Shown here piece by piece: positions 27,625 through 37,220 of a stretch of DNA of 64,000 nt (its first letter is position 1; each line of letters begins with the position of its first letter). The notes beneath the pieces are model-generated. The model did no database searches, was not told the DNA's origin, and saw nothing but the letters and a program-made list of their open reading frames with translations. The DNA comes from Phenylobacterium sp. J367. GTDB lineage: Bacteria > Pseudomonadota > Alphaproteobacteria > Caulobacterales > Caulobacteraceae. Where the stretch lies: assembly GCF_024699985.1 (NCBI RefSeq), contig NZ_JAJONA010000001.1:1116001-1180000 (forward strand), written 5' to 3'. A program made the translations under genes and the position numbers.

Positions 27625-28680
27625 ATGAACGCTCCCGTTCAGAACACCAACCGCAAGGCCGAGCTGCTGGCCAACACCGTCGAGCACGTGGCGATCGACC
27701 AGTACGACGCCCGGCCGATCATCGATTCCATGCGCAGGATGAGCTTCACGAGCCGCGACACGGCCCGTGCCGCCGACATCTGGAAGATGAGCCTGGAGGA
27801 CGCCGACTGCTCCACCTGGCTGACGCTCGCGGGCTCCACGTCCGCGGCCGGCTGCATGCACATCTACCGCGACATGGTCCAGCACGGGATGATCGACGCC
27901 ATCGTCGCCACCGGCGCCTCCATCGTCGACATGGATTTCTTCGAGGCCCTCGGCTTCAAGCACTACCAGGCCGACTCGAGCGTCGACGACCGCGAGCTGC
28001 GCGAGATGTATATCGACCGCATCTACGACACCTACATCGACGAGGAAGAGCTGCAGGCCTGCGACGCCACGATCTACGACATCTGCGAGATCCTGGAGCC
28101 GCGTCCGTACTCGTCGCGCGAGTTCATCTGGGAGATGGGCAAGTGGCTGGCCGCCGGCAACGCCAAGAAGCCGGACAGCCTGATCGAGGTGGCGTACCGC
28201 GAGGGCGTGCCGATCTTCTGCCCCGCCTTCGTGGACTCGTCCGCCGGCTTCGGCCTCGTGAAGCACCAGGTGGAGCGGATGAAGGCGGGCAAGCCCTACC
28301 TCACCATCGACGCCGTGGCCGACTTCCGCGAGCTCACCGAGATCAAGCTGAAGGCGGGCGCCACCGGCCTCTTCATGGTCGGCGGCGGGGTGCCGAAGAA
28401 CTTCGCCCAGGACACCGTCGTCTGCGCCGAGATCCTCGGCCACGAGGTGGACATGCACAAGTACGCCATCCAGATCACGGTGGCCGACGTGCGTGACGGC
28501 GCCTGCTCGTCCTCGACGCTCAAGGAGGCCTGCTCCTGGGGCAAGGTGGACGTGACCTGGGAGCAGATGGTGTTCGCGGAAGCCACCACCGTGGTGCCGA
28601 TGATCGCCTCCAACGCCTTCCACCACGGCGCCCACAAGGCGCGCCGCAAGCGCCGCTGGTCGGACCTCTTCCAGAAGTAG
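27625..28680 (+). CDS. Deoxyhypusine synthase-like protein (probable homospermidine/polyamine enzyme)
   Basis: The 351-residue protein belongs to the deoxyhypusine synthase family, which transfers an aminobutyl group from spermidine using NAD. The catalytic lysine is kept as Lys307 in CSWGK, and the family segments LAGSTSAAGCM, DSSAGFG and GGGVPKN are present. Bacteria have no eIF5A, so the target is not hypusine. Bacterial members are thought to make homospermidine or related polyamines. The upstream decarboxylase gene supports this. A strong terminator follows. Product identity is inferred, not shown. Confidence 0.9.
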   Translation: MNAPVQNTNRKAELLANTVEHVAIDQYDARPIIDSMRRMSFTSRDTARAADIWKMSLEDADCSTWLTLAGSTSAAGCMHIYRDMVQHGMIDAIVATGASIVDMDFFEALGFKHYQADSSVDDRELREMYIDRIYDTYIDEEELQACDATIYDICEILEPRPYSSREFIWEMGKWLAAGNAKKPDSLIEVAYREGVPIFCPAFVDSSAGFGLVKHQVERMKAGKPYLTIDAVADFRELTEIKLKAGATGLFMVGGGVPKNFAQDTVVCAEILGHEVDMHKYAIQITVADVRDGACSSSTLKEACSWGKVDVTWEQMVFAEATTVVPMIASNAFHHGAHKARRKRRWSDLFQK

Positions 28681-28701
28681 TCGGCAAGCCGCCTGAAACC
28701 G

Positions 28702-28734
28702 AACGGCCCGGGAGCGATCCCGGGCCGTTTTTTT
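28702..28734 (+). terminator. Rho-independent terminator of the polyamine genes
   Basis: AACGGCCCGGGA, loop GCGA and TCCCGGGCCGTT form a perfect 12-bp stem followed by a T run to 28734. The T run also contains the stop codon of the convergent LysR gene. Confidence 0.92.
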
Positions 28735-29694
28735 AGGCGCTGGTATCCAGCGCGATCGGGGTCGGATCGTTGTCGGCGTTGCGCTCGCGCATGGCCCGGG
28801 CAATCTCCTCCATGCGCTTCATCTCGGCCTGGAAGTGCGGGACCAGGAAGTCGATGAAAGCCCGCATCCGCGGCGTGTCGCGCAGCTCCCGACGGGTGAT
28901 GATCCACGAGGAGCCGCTGGCCTCGGCGATGTCGTCCGAGCACCGCACCAGCTCGCGGTGGGCGTCGCCCAACAGGGTGGCCAGCGGCGCGATGCCGAGG
29001 CCGGCGCGCACCGCCGGCAGCAGGTTGGCCATGCTGGACGAGCGGGCCACCGCCGCACGGCCGCCGGCCTTCTCGAACATCCAGGTCATGCCCGACCAGG
29101 TCCCGATCTCGCCGTCGCCGCCGATCAGGTCGTGCTGGGCCAGTTCCTCCACCCGGCTTGGGCGCCCTTCCTGAGCGCGTAGTCGCGGCTGCAGTAGAGG
29201 GCGAAGTGGTAGTCGTGGAGCTTGCGCGCCACGAGGTCGGAGTCCGGCAGGGCCTGGCCCGAGCGGATCGCCACGTCGGCCTCGCCGGCGTTGAGGTCCA
29301 GCGCCTTGTCGCTGATCAGCAGGTCCACCTGGACGTCCGGATAGAGCCGCCGGAACTCGGCCAGCGCCGGCATCAGGACGGTGTTGGAGACGATCTCCGT
29401 GGCGGTCAGGCGGATGGCGCCGGCCAGGCCGCGGCGGTGCGCCTGGGCCCGGGTGCCGAAGGTCTCGGCGGCGCGCTCCACCTTCTCGGCCTCGGCCAGC
29501 AGGTCGCGGCCGGCCTCGGTCAGCCGGCTGCCCGCCTGGCCGCGCTCGAAAAGCTTCAGCGTCAGCGCGCTCTCCAGGCTCTCGATCCGGCGCGCCACCG
29601 TGGTCTGGTTGACGCCCAGCGCCCTGGCCGCGCCCAGCGTCGAGCCGCCGCGCGCCACGGCCAGGAAGGCCTTGAGGTCGTTCCAATCGAACAT
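28733..29694 (-). CDS. LysR family transcriptional regulator (one frameshift)
   Basis: The N-terminal winged helix-turn-helix (FDWNDLKAFLAVARGGS, then LGVNQTTVARRIESLE) and the C-terminal periplasmic-binding-type effector domain (MPALAEFRRLYPDVQVDLL) identify a LysR regulator. The C run 29165-29167 lacks one base. Restoring it joins YALRKG to RPSRVEELAQHDLIGGDGEI and gives 320 residues. I chose the ATG at 29694 (MFDWND) rather than one at 29760. No divergent partner lies close by, so the target is unknown. Confidence 0.88.
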
Positions 29695-29907
29695 GGTTAC
29701 CCATTCTGCGGTTATGCAGAACCGCACTGCAAGAGCGCTGATGGCTCGGCCGGGCTTCATCCGGTATCAGCGCCCGCTCCGACTGTGCCGCAGGTCACAG
29801 GCCCCGTCGGTGCGTGACGGCGGTCACCACAACCGGGCCGCGATTTCCTTAGGTAGCGCTTCCCAACCACAACCGCCGGTCTCCCCGCCGCCGGAAGGAG
29901 CCCCGAA

Positions 29908-30213
29908 ATGACGCCTGCCGCCTCCGCTCGTCCGTCCGGCCGCGACCTCCGCCGCCTGATGACGCGCCTGGGCGCGGTGGACGCAACCGACGCGCTCGCC
30001 ACCGCCATGGTGCTCGCCGAGCTGCGCGAGCGGCTCGAGGAGATGGCCGGCCGCCTCGGCGAGGCCTTCGGGGCCCTGGTCGCCCTGGAGACCCTGATCT
30101 CCGCCGCCGAAGGCGCCGACGTCCTCGACCGCACGGGCCTGCTGTGCCTCCTCCAGCTCGACCTCGCCGACTTCATGGCCGAGTTCCTGGCCCCCGAGGG
30201 CCTCGCAGCCTGA
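29908..30213 (+). CDS. Small helical protein of unknown function
   Basis: This 101-residue protein is not recognised. It is almost entirely predicted helix, with few charged interruptions and no signal peptide. It has a leucine/alanine-rich middle (LAELRERLEEMAGRLGEAFGALVALE) that could form an amphipathic coil; only part is quoted here. GGAAGGAG lies just before the ATG, which strongly supports real translation. It stands alone between the LysR regulator and the M16 peptidase gene. Confidence 0.65.
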   Translation: MTPAASARPSGRDLRRLMTRLGAVDATDALATAMVLAELRERLEEMAGRLGEAFGALVALETLISAAEGADVLDRTGLLCLLQLDLADFMAEFLAPEGLAA

Positions 30214-30291
30214 GCGCTCCATGACATTCCCGTAAGCTTCCTCCGCCCCCGGCGGGTGCTAAGGGTGGGGCTCAATCATTCGGGAAGCCCC

Positions 30292-33132
30292 ATGCTGCGT
30301 ACCTTCCGGACTGCCGGCCTCGCGTTCTTTCTCGCGACCTCGGCGCTCGCGCCCGCCGCCCTCGCCCAGCCCGCGGCGGCGCAGGGGCCAGAAGGCGGCG
30401 GACGTGCCGCCGATCGCCTTCAAGCAGCGGATGCTTCCCAACGGCCTGAAGGTGTTCACCTCGCTGGACCGCTCGACGCCCAACGTCACGGTCCAGGTCT
30501 GGTACGGCGTCGGCTCCAAGGACGATCCGCAGGGCCGTTCGGGCTTCGCCCACCTCTTCGAGCACATGATGTTCAAGGCCACGAAGAACCTGCCGGCCGA
30601 GAGCATCGACCGCATGACCGAGGACGTGGGCGGCTTCAACAACGCCTCCACCTGGGACGACTTCACCAACTACTACGAGGTCGTGCCGGCCAATCACCTG
30701 GAGCGCCTGCTCTGGGTGGAGAGCGAGCGGCTGGGCTCCCTCGTCGTCGACGAGACCAACTTCAAGTCCGAGCGCGACGTGGTGAAAGAGGAGTTCCGCC
30801 AGAACTACCTCTCCCAGCCCTACGGCCGCCTCTTCGGTCTCTACATCCAGGAGGCCAGCTACGACGTCCATCCGTACAAGCGCCCCGGGATCGGCAACAT
30901 CGAGGAACTGGACGCCGCCACCATCGACGACGTGCGCGCCTTCCACCAGGCCTGGTACCGGCCGGACAACGCCTCGCTGATCGTCGTCGGCAATTTCGAC
31001 GAGGCCAAGCTGAACGCCTGGGTCGACCGGTACTTCGGTCCCCTGAAGAAGCCTGCCGAGCCCATGCCGGTGATCACGGCGAAGGAGCCGCCGCGGACCA
31101 GGCCCGGCGTCTTCGAGGGCTACGGCCCCAACGTGCCGCTGCCGGCGCTGGCGATCACCTGGAAGGGCCCGAACGCCGCCAGCAAGGACGCCGCCGCGCT
31201 GACCGTGCTCGACGCCATCCTCTCCGGCGGCAAGTCGTCGAGGCTCTACAACAGCCTCGTCTACGACAAGCAGATCGCCGCCGAGGCCATGTCCAACGCC
31301 GACCTCCCCGAGGACAACGGCATGTTCATGGTCGGCGCGGTCATGGCGTCCGGCCACACCATCGAGGAGGGCGAGGCCGCCCTGCTGGCCGAGGTGAAGA
31401 AGCTCCGCGACGCCCCGCCCACCGCCGCCGAACTCGCCGAGGCCAAGAACGAGCTCCTGGCCGACAGGCTGCGCGAGCGCGAGACCATCGACGGCCGGGG
31501 CTTCGCGCTGGGTCAGGCCCTGATGCTCACCGGCGACGCGGCCCGCGCCAACACCGAGCTCGCCGACCTGGCCGCGGTGACCGCCGCCGAGGTCCAGCGG
31601 GTCGCGCGGACCTACCTCGCCGACAACGCCCGGATGACCATCCGGTACCGCGCCGAAAGCGAGCGTCCCGCCGGCCAGAAGGACCCGGCGAAGCCGCCCC
31701 CGCCGAAGACCGTCGCCACCTACACCGGCCCGATCGTCACCCTGGCCCCCGAGGGCCAGCGCGTCGCCCCGCCGCCGCTCTCGGAGCCGGTCCAGCCCGT
31801 CCTGCCGAAGCCGGCGGAGAAGACGCTGGCGAACGGCCTGCGGGTCATCGTCGCCCGCTCGTCCGACCTGCCGCTGGTCACCGCCGACCTCACCGTGAAG
31901 ACCGGCGCCTGGGCCGACCCCGCCGGCCTCTCGGGCACCGCCTCGATGACCGCCGGCATGCTGACCGAGGGCACGAAGACCCGTACCGCCCAGCAGATCG
32001 CCAGCCAGACCGAGGCGCTGGGCGCCAGCCTCGCCTCCGGCGGCGGCCTGGAGTCCTCCTCCGTCACCCTCAACGTCATGCCCGACAAGCTGACCGAGGC
32101 GCTGGCGATCATGGCGGACGTGGCCATGAACCCGGCCTTCGCCGACGAGGAGCTGGAGCGCCAGCGCCAGCAGGCCCTCGACGGCCTGCAGGTCGCCTAC
32201 CAGCAGCCGGGCCAGCTCGCCGCCATGGCGTCCGCCCCGGTGGTCTACGCCGGCACGCCCTTCGGCCACGCGCCGGGCGGCACGCCGGACTCGCTCCCGA
32301 AGCTGAAGCGGACTGACCTCGCCACCCTGCACGCCCGGGACTTCCAGCCCCAGAATTCCATCCTTGTGCTCACCGGCGACATCACCCCGGAGCAGGGCTT
32401 CGCCTATGCCGAGCGCGCGTTCGGGGGCTGGCGCCGCGGCGCCAACCCCCGCCCGCCCCGGAGATCCGGCCCTCGTCGAAGCCCCGCGCCATCGCCATCG
32501 ATGTCCCCGGCACCGGCCAGGCCTCGGTCAATGTCGTGAAGCCGGCCATCGCCCGCACCGACGCCGACTACTATCCGGGCATCGTGGCGACGACCGTTCT
32601 GGGCGGCGGCTATTCCGCCCGCCTGAACCAGGAGATCCGCATCAAGCGCGGCCTCTCCTACGGCGCCCGCGCCGGCCTCTCGACGGCCCGCACCACCGGC
32701 TCGTTCCGCGGCACGGCCCAGACCAAGAACGAGAGCGCCCCGGAGGTGCTCGACCTGATCAACGCCGAGATGACCAAGCTGGCCGCCGCGCCCGCGGGCG
32801 CGGACGAGCTCAAAGCCCGCAAGTCGGTGCTGGTCGGCGCCTACGGCCGCGAGCTCGCCACCTCCGGAGGCCTCGCCGACATCCTCGGAAACCTCGCCCT
32901 CTACGACCTGCCGCTCGACGAGATCACCACCTACACGGCCAAGGTGGAGGCGGTGCAGCCGGCCCAGGTGCAGGACTTCGCCCGGCGCGTCCTCGACCCG
33001 GCCCAGGCCAGCGTTATCGTGGCCGGCGACGCCAAGGCCTTCGAGAAGGAACTGAAGGTCAGGCTGCCGAACCTGGAGGTGATCCCGGCCGACAAGTTCG
33101 ACCCGGACTCGTCGAGCCTGCGGAAGCCCTAG
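30292..33132 (+). CDS. M16 family zinc peptidase, two-domain, periplasmic (two frameshifts)
   Basis: The protein has a signal peptide (MLRTFRTAGLAFFLATSALA...) and two M16 halves. The first carries the inverted zinc motif HLFEH (His87, Glu90, His91) with the distal Glu in ESERLG. The second, starting near LANGLRVIVARSSDLPL, lacks the motif, as is usual for the non-catalytic half. The frame breaks at the G run 30384-30387 (one base too many) and the C run 32446-32450 (one too few). Restored, it has 946 residues ending in SSSLRKP. It probably degrades peptides in the periplasm. The stop overlaps the convergent Hsp70-like gene by four bases. Confidence 0.9.
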
Positions 33133-34433
33133 GCGGCGGTTCCCGTCCACCGCGCGAGATCCCGCTCGCGGCCGATGAGCGCGAGACCGGAGGCGATGGA
33201 TTCCAGTTCCGCTCCGGTCTCGATCCGCTCCGCGTTGAACCGGCGGTGGAAGATCGCGCGCACCGCCGGCACCAGGGACGAGCCGCCGGTGAGGAACACC
33301 CGGTCGATCCCCTCCGGCGGCAGGCCGGCGGCGGCCAGCGCCCGGTCGACGGCCGCCTCGATCGCCTCCAGCTCCGGCGCGATCCAGCCCTCGAACTCGG
33401 CCCGCGTCACCTCGCGGACGATGGAGATCGACCCGGCCTCGAAGCGGAATTCCGCCCGCTCGGCGCTGGAGAGCGCCACCTTCAGGTCCGAGACCGCCCG
33501 GTAGAGGCGATAGCCGTAGTTTTCGTCCAGCACCTCGATCAGCCGGGCGATCTTCTCGGGCTCGACCGCCTCGCGCTCCAGCTTGCGGATCTCGCGCATG
33601 TCGCGGCTCGCCCGCATCAGGGCGAGCTGGTCCCAGCGGGCGAAGGCCGAATAGTAGCGGTTGGGGATCGGCAGGATCTTGCCGAAGCTCTCGTAGCTCG
33701 ATCCCTTGCCCAACTCCGGCGACACCAGCCGGTCGATGATCCGGTAGTCGAAGGCGTCGCCGGCCACGCCCACGCCCGAGCGGCCGAGCGGCGTCGACGT
33801 GATCTCCCCGCCCGACCGTTCGAAGCGGATGATCGAGAAGTCGCTCGTGCCGCCGCCGAAGTCGCCCACCAGCACCGTGGCGTCGTGGTCGAGCTCGCGG
33901 GCGAAGAAGAACGCCGCCCCCACCGGCTCGTACGAATAGAGGATGTCCTCGAAGCCCATGCGCCGGAACGCCGTCTCGTAGCGCGACAGCGCCAGCGCCT
34001 CGTCGGGGCTGCCGCCGGCGAAGGTCACGGGCCGCCCGACGATCACCCGGGCCGGCAGGTCGGCCATCTCGGGCCCCGCATACTCCCGGACCTTCAGCAG
34101 GAAGGTCGAGAGCAGGTCCTCGAACCGGTAGCGCCGGCCGGCGATCTGGGTCTCGGTGAAGCTCGCCTGGGCCGCGAAGCTCTTGAAGCTCTGGATGAAC
34201 CGGGTCTCCGCCGGATCCTCCACATAGGCCTCGATCGCCCAGGGCCCGGCCGCGATCGTCCGGTCCTGCGGATGCTCCGGCGGCGCGTGGAACGACAGGC
34301 AGGAGCGGAAGGCGAAGAGTTCCCCCTCAGGGGCGGGGAACTTCACCAGGTGCGCCGGCCCGTCCGGCCCGGCGAGCGCCACCACCGTATTGGTCGTCCC
34401 GAAGTCGATGCCGAGCGTAAAGGCGGCCGTCAT
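33129..34433 (-). CDS. Hsp70 family protein (YegD-like putative chaperone)
   Basis: This 434-residue protein has only the Hsp70 ATPase domain: phosphate loop 1 in GIDFGTTNTVVAL, phosphate loop 2 in VGDFGGGTSDFSI, and the adenosine motif in VFLTGGSSLVPAV. The substrate-binding domain of DnaK is missing, as in YegD-type proteins. It is probably a cytoplasmic ATPase of unknown client. It lies downstream of maeB on the same strand, across a repeat-filled gap. Confidence 0.9.
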   Translation of the reverse strand: MTAAFTLGIDFGTTNTVVALAGPDGPAHLVKFPAPEGELFAFRSCLSFHAPPEHPQDRTIAAGPWAIEAYVEDPAETRFIQSFKSFAAQASFTETQIAGRRYRFEDLLSTFLLKVREYAGPEMADLPARVIVGRPVTFAGGSPDEALALSRYETAFRRMGFEDILYSYEPVGAAFFFARELDHDATVLVGDFGGGTSDFSIIRFERSGGEITSTPLGRSGVGVAGDAFDYRIIDRLVSPELGKGSSYESFGKILPIPNRYYSAFARWDQLALMRASRDMREIRKLEREAVEPEKIARLIEVLDENYGYRLYRAVSDLKVALSSAERAEFRFEAGSISIVREVTRAEFEGWIAPELEAIEAAVDRALAAAGLPPEGIDRVFLTGGSSLVPAVRAIFHRRFNAERIETGAELESIASGLALIGRERDLARWTGTAA

Positions 34434-34482
34434 CGCAGGCTCCAGGGGGCGGCGTCAGGGAGGGGCGCGCCAGATAGCACGT

Positions 34483-34590
34483 TCCTCCCCCATCGGGGGA
34501 GGGGGACCGCGAAGCGGTGGAGGGGGTCTGCCCAGACCGCGGTTCTGACCCCCTCAGTCGCCTTCGGCGACAGCTCCCCGAGGGGGGAGC
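34483..34590. repeat. Intergenic inverted repeat (CTCCCCC family)
   Basis: CTCCCCCATCGGGGGAG at the left and CTCCCCGAGGGGGGAG at the right form hairpins. GGAGGGGGT and ACCCCCTCA pair inside them. It separates maeB from the Hsp70-like gene on the same strand and resembles the arms at 13201-13348 and 37021-37201. Confidence 0.65.
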
Positions 34591-34604
34591 AAAGCGGAGC
34601 GCCC

Positions 34605-36890
34605 CTACTCCGCCTCCACCAGCGGCTGGTCGTAGGCCGCCATGGTCGCCATGTGCAGGATCCGGCTCACCGAGGCCGAGAGCGGGGCGATCTGCACCGA
34701 CTTCGACATGCCAAGCAGGATCGGCCCGATCACGGTGGCCCCGCCCAGCGACTTCAGGAGCTGGGTGGAGATCGCCGCCGAGTGGATGGCCGGCATGATC
34801 AGGACGTTGGCCGGGCCCGAGAGCCGCATGAACGGGTAGTTGCCCCGCCTGGCCGGCTCCAGGGCGATCTCCGGCGGCATCTCGCCCTCGTACTCGAAGT
34901 CGACGCCGTCGTACTCGTCGAGCATGGCCACGGCTTCCCGCACCTTCTCGCTCCGCTCGCCCATCGGGTTGCCGAAGGTCGAGTAGCTCATGAAGGCCAC
35001 CCGCGGCGTGTAGCCCAGGGTGCGCACGGCGTTGGCCGCCTCGACGGCGATCTCCACCAGGTCCTCCGCCTCGGGCATCTCGGTGACGTTGGTGTCGGCG
35101 ATGAACAGGGTGCGGCCCTTGGTCAGCACCACGCTCATGCCCATGATCCGGCCGCCCTCGGCCGGGTCGATCACCCGCAGCACCTCCTCCAGCACCTGGT
35201 CGAAGTTCCGGGTGACACCGGTGACCATGCCGTCCGCATGGCCCATGGCCACCATGGAGGCGGCGAAGGAGTTGCGGTCCTGGTTGATCAGCCGCTGGAC
35301 GTCGCGGCGCAGGTAGCCCTCGCGCTGCAGGCGCTCGTAGAGATGGTCCACGAACGCCTCGTTCCAATGCGACGACCGCGCGTTGACGATCTCCAGCTTG
35401 GCCTCGCCCGGGTCGAGCCCGACCAGGCGCATGTTCTCGTGCACCAGCTCCTCGCGGCCCACCAGGATCGCCTGGCCCAGGCCCCCGGTCTGGAAGGCGT
35501 AGGCCGCGCGGATCACGCTGGGCTCCTCGCCCTCGGCGAAGACGATCTTCTTCTGCGGCGCGGCGAGCACCGCGCCCTGCACCTTCTGCAGGAAGGCCGC
35601 CGTCGGATCGAGCCGCTGGGCGAGCGACGCCCGGTAGGCGTCCATGTTGTCGATCGGCTTGCGGGCGACACCGGTGTCCATCGCCGCCTGGGCCACGAAC
35701 GGCGGGATGTACCAGATCAGCCGCGGGTCGAACGGCGTCGGAATGATGTACTCGGGCCCGAACTTCAGCTGCTTGCCGTGGTAGGCCGCGGCCACCTCGT
35801 CCGGCACGTCCTCGCGGGCCAGCATGGCCAGGGCGTTGGCGCAGGCGATCTTCATTTCCATGTTCACCCGCCGGGCGCGCACGTCGAGCGCGCCGCGGAA
35901 GATGTAGGGGAAGCCCAGGACGTTGTTCACCTGGTTCGGATAGTCGCTCCGGCCGGTGGCCACGATGGCGTCCGAGCGGACCGCATGGACCTCCTCCGGC
36001 GTGATCTCCGGATCGGGATTGGCCATGGCGAAGATGATCGGCCGGTCGGCCATGGTCTTCACGAGCTCGCCCGACAGCGCGCCCTTTGCCGACAGGCCGA
36101 TGAACACGTCGGCGCCGTCCAGCGCCTCGGCCAGCGTCCGCTTGTCGGTGTCGACCGCATGGGCCGACTTCCACTGGTTCATGTCCTCGGCGCGCCCGCG
36201 ATAGAGGACGCCCTTGCGGTCCACGGCGATGACGTTGTCGTGGCGCACGCCCATGGCCTTGATCAGCTCCAGGGTGGCGATGCCCGCCGCGCCCGGGCCG
36301 TTCAGCACCACCTTCACGTCCTCGATCCGCCGCCCGGTGATCTCGCAGGCGTTGATCAGGCCGGCCGCGGTGATGATCGCCGTGCCGTGTTGGTCGTCGT
36401 GGAAGACCGGGATATCGAGCAGCTCCTGCAGCTCGGTCTCGATCCGGAAGCACTCGGGGCTCTTGATGTCCTCGAGGTTGATGCCGCCGTAGGTGACGCC
36501 GATGTTCTTGACGACGGTGATGATCTCGTCGGCGTCCTTGGAGACCACCTCCACGTCGATGGCGTCCACGTCGGCGAAGCGCTTGAAGAGCACGCCCTTG
36601 CCCTCCATCACCGGCTTCGACGCCAGCGCGCCGAGGTCGCCGAGGCCCAGGATCGCCGTGCCGTTGGAGATCACCGCCACCAGGTTGCCCTTTGACGTGT
36701 AGTCGTAGGCGGCTTCCGGATCCTCGGCGATCTTCAGCACCGGCACCGCCACGCCCGGCGAATAGGCCAAGGACAGGTCCCGCTGGGTCGCCATCGGCTT
36801 GGTGGCCTGGATGCCGATCTTCCCGGGGCGGGGATCGCGGTGGAAGCTCAGCGCCTCCTCGTCGGTGAAGGTGCGGCGGTCGTCGCTCAT
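34605..36890 (-). CDS. maeB: NADP-dependent malic enzyme with phosphotransacetylase-like domain
   Basis: The 761-residue protein decarboxylates malate to pyruvate with NADP. The N-terminal malic enzyme half (to about residue 430) shows SLAYSPGVAVPVL, GNLVAVISNGTAILGLGDLG, FHDDQHGTAI and MANPDPEI. The C-terminal half resembles phosphotransacetylase (MRLSGPANVLIMPAIHSAAIS), which in MaeB proteins usually serves regulation by acetyl-CoA rather than catalysis. It is intact and the length matches the family. Confidence 0.94.
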   Translation of the reverse strand: MSDDRRTFTDEEALSFHRDPRPGKIGIQATKPMATQRDLSLAYSPGVAVPVLKIAEDPEAAYDYTSKGNLVAVISNGTAILGLGDLGALASKPVMEGKGVLFKRFADVDAIDVEVVSKDADEIITVVKNIGVTYGGINLEDIKSPECFRIETELQELLDIPVFHDDQHGTAIITAAGLINACEITGRRIEDVKVVLNGPGAAGIATLELIKAMGVRHDNVIAVDRKGVLYRGRAEDMNQWKSAHAVDTDKRTLAEALDGADVFIGLSAKGALSGELVKTMADRPIIFAMANPDPEITPEEVHAVRSDAIVATGRSDYPNQVNNVLGFPYIFRGALDVRARRVNMEMKIACANALAMLAREDVPDEVAAAYHGKQLKFGPEYIIPTPFDPRLIWYIPPFVAQAAMDTGVARKPIDNMDAYRASLAQRLDPTAAFLQKVQGAVLAAPQKKIVFAEGEEPSVIRAAYAFQTGGLGQAILVGREELVHENMRLVGLDPGEAKLEIVNARSSHWNEAFVDHLYERLQREGYLRRDVQRLINQDRNSFAASMVAMGHADGMVTGVTRNFDQVLEEVLRVIDPAEGGRIMGMSVVLTKGRTLFIADTNVTEMPEAEDLVEIAVEAANAVRTLGYTPRVAFMSYSTFGNPMGERSEKVREAVAMLDEYDGVDFEYEGEMPPEIALEPARRGNYPFMRLSGPANVLIMPAIHSAAISTQLLKSLGGATVIGPILLGMSKSVQIAPLSASVSRILHMATMAAYDQPLVEAE

Positions 36891-37220
36891 CCGGGGCGCT
36901 GGTCCTTGGGAAACGGGTCGTCTTGAAGGGCCGGCAACCTACAAAGCGAGGGGGTGTGGACAACCTTTGCCTTGGCGGGAACCCGAAACTTCCGCAGGGG
37001 GAAACCGTAAGCTGCCGCTTCACCTCCCCCGCGCAGCGGCGGGAGGGGGACCGTCCGCCGAAGCCAGCTCGCTGGCTGGAGAGCGGATGGTGGAGGGGCA
37101 AGCCTCACGCACTGCCCGCCGCTTGCCCCCTCCACCACCGGCTCTACGCTGCGCTCGGCCGGCGGTCCCCCTCTCCGCCATCGCTCCGCGCTGGGGGAGG
37201 TGAAAGCGCGGAAAGCGCCC
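36891..37220. repeat. Intergenic region with a large nested inverted repeat
   Basis: This gap of about 330 bases has no gene. From 37021 to 37201 the outer arms CACCTCCCCC and GGGGGAGGTG face each other. GGAGGGGGACCG faces CGGTCCCCCTC, and inside them GTGGAGGGGCAAG faces CTTGCCCCCTCCAC. The remaining 130 bases next to maeB (36891-37020) hold its promoter region, in which I recognise no clear boxes. The repeat belongs to the CTCCCCC group seen at 13201, 23091 and 34483. Confidence 0.65.

Noticed and set aside
30293..30293. An early start at 30256 for the M16 peptidase
   Set aside because: The extra leader would precede the signal peptide; the ATG at 30292 gives a clean one.
32364..36695. A very long open frame (1443 codons) on the plus strand
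   Set aside because: It is the antisense shadow of the Hsp70-like and maeB genes in a GC-rich genome and shows His/Arg/Gly-rich composition without motifs.
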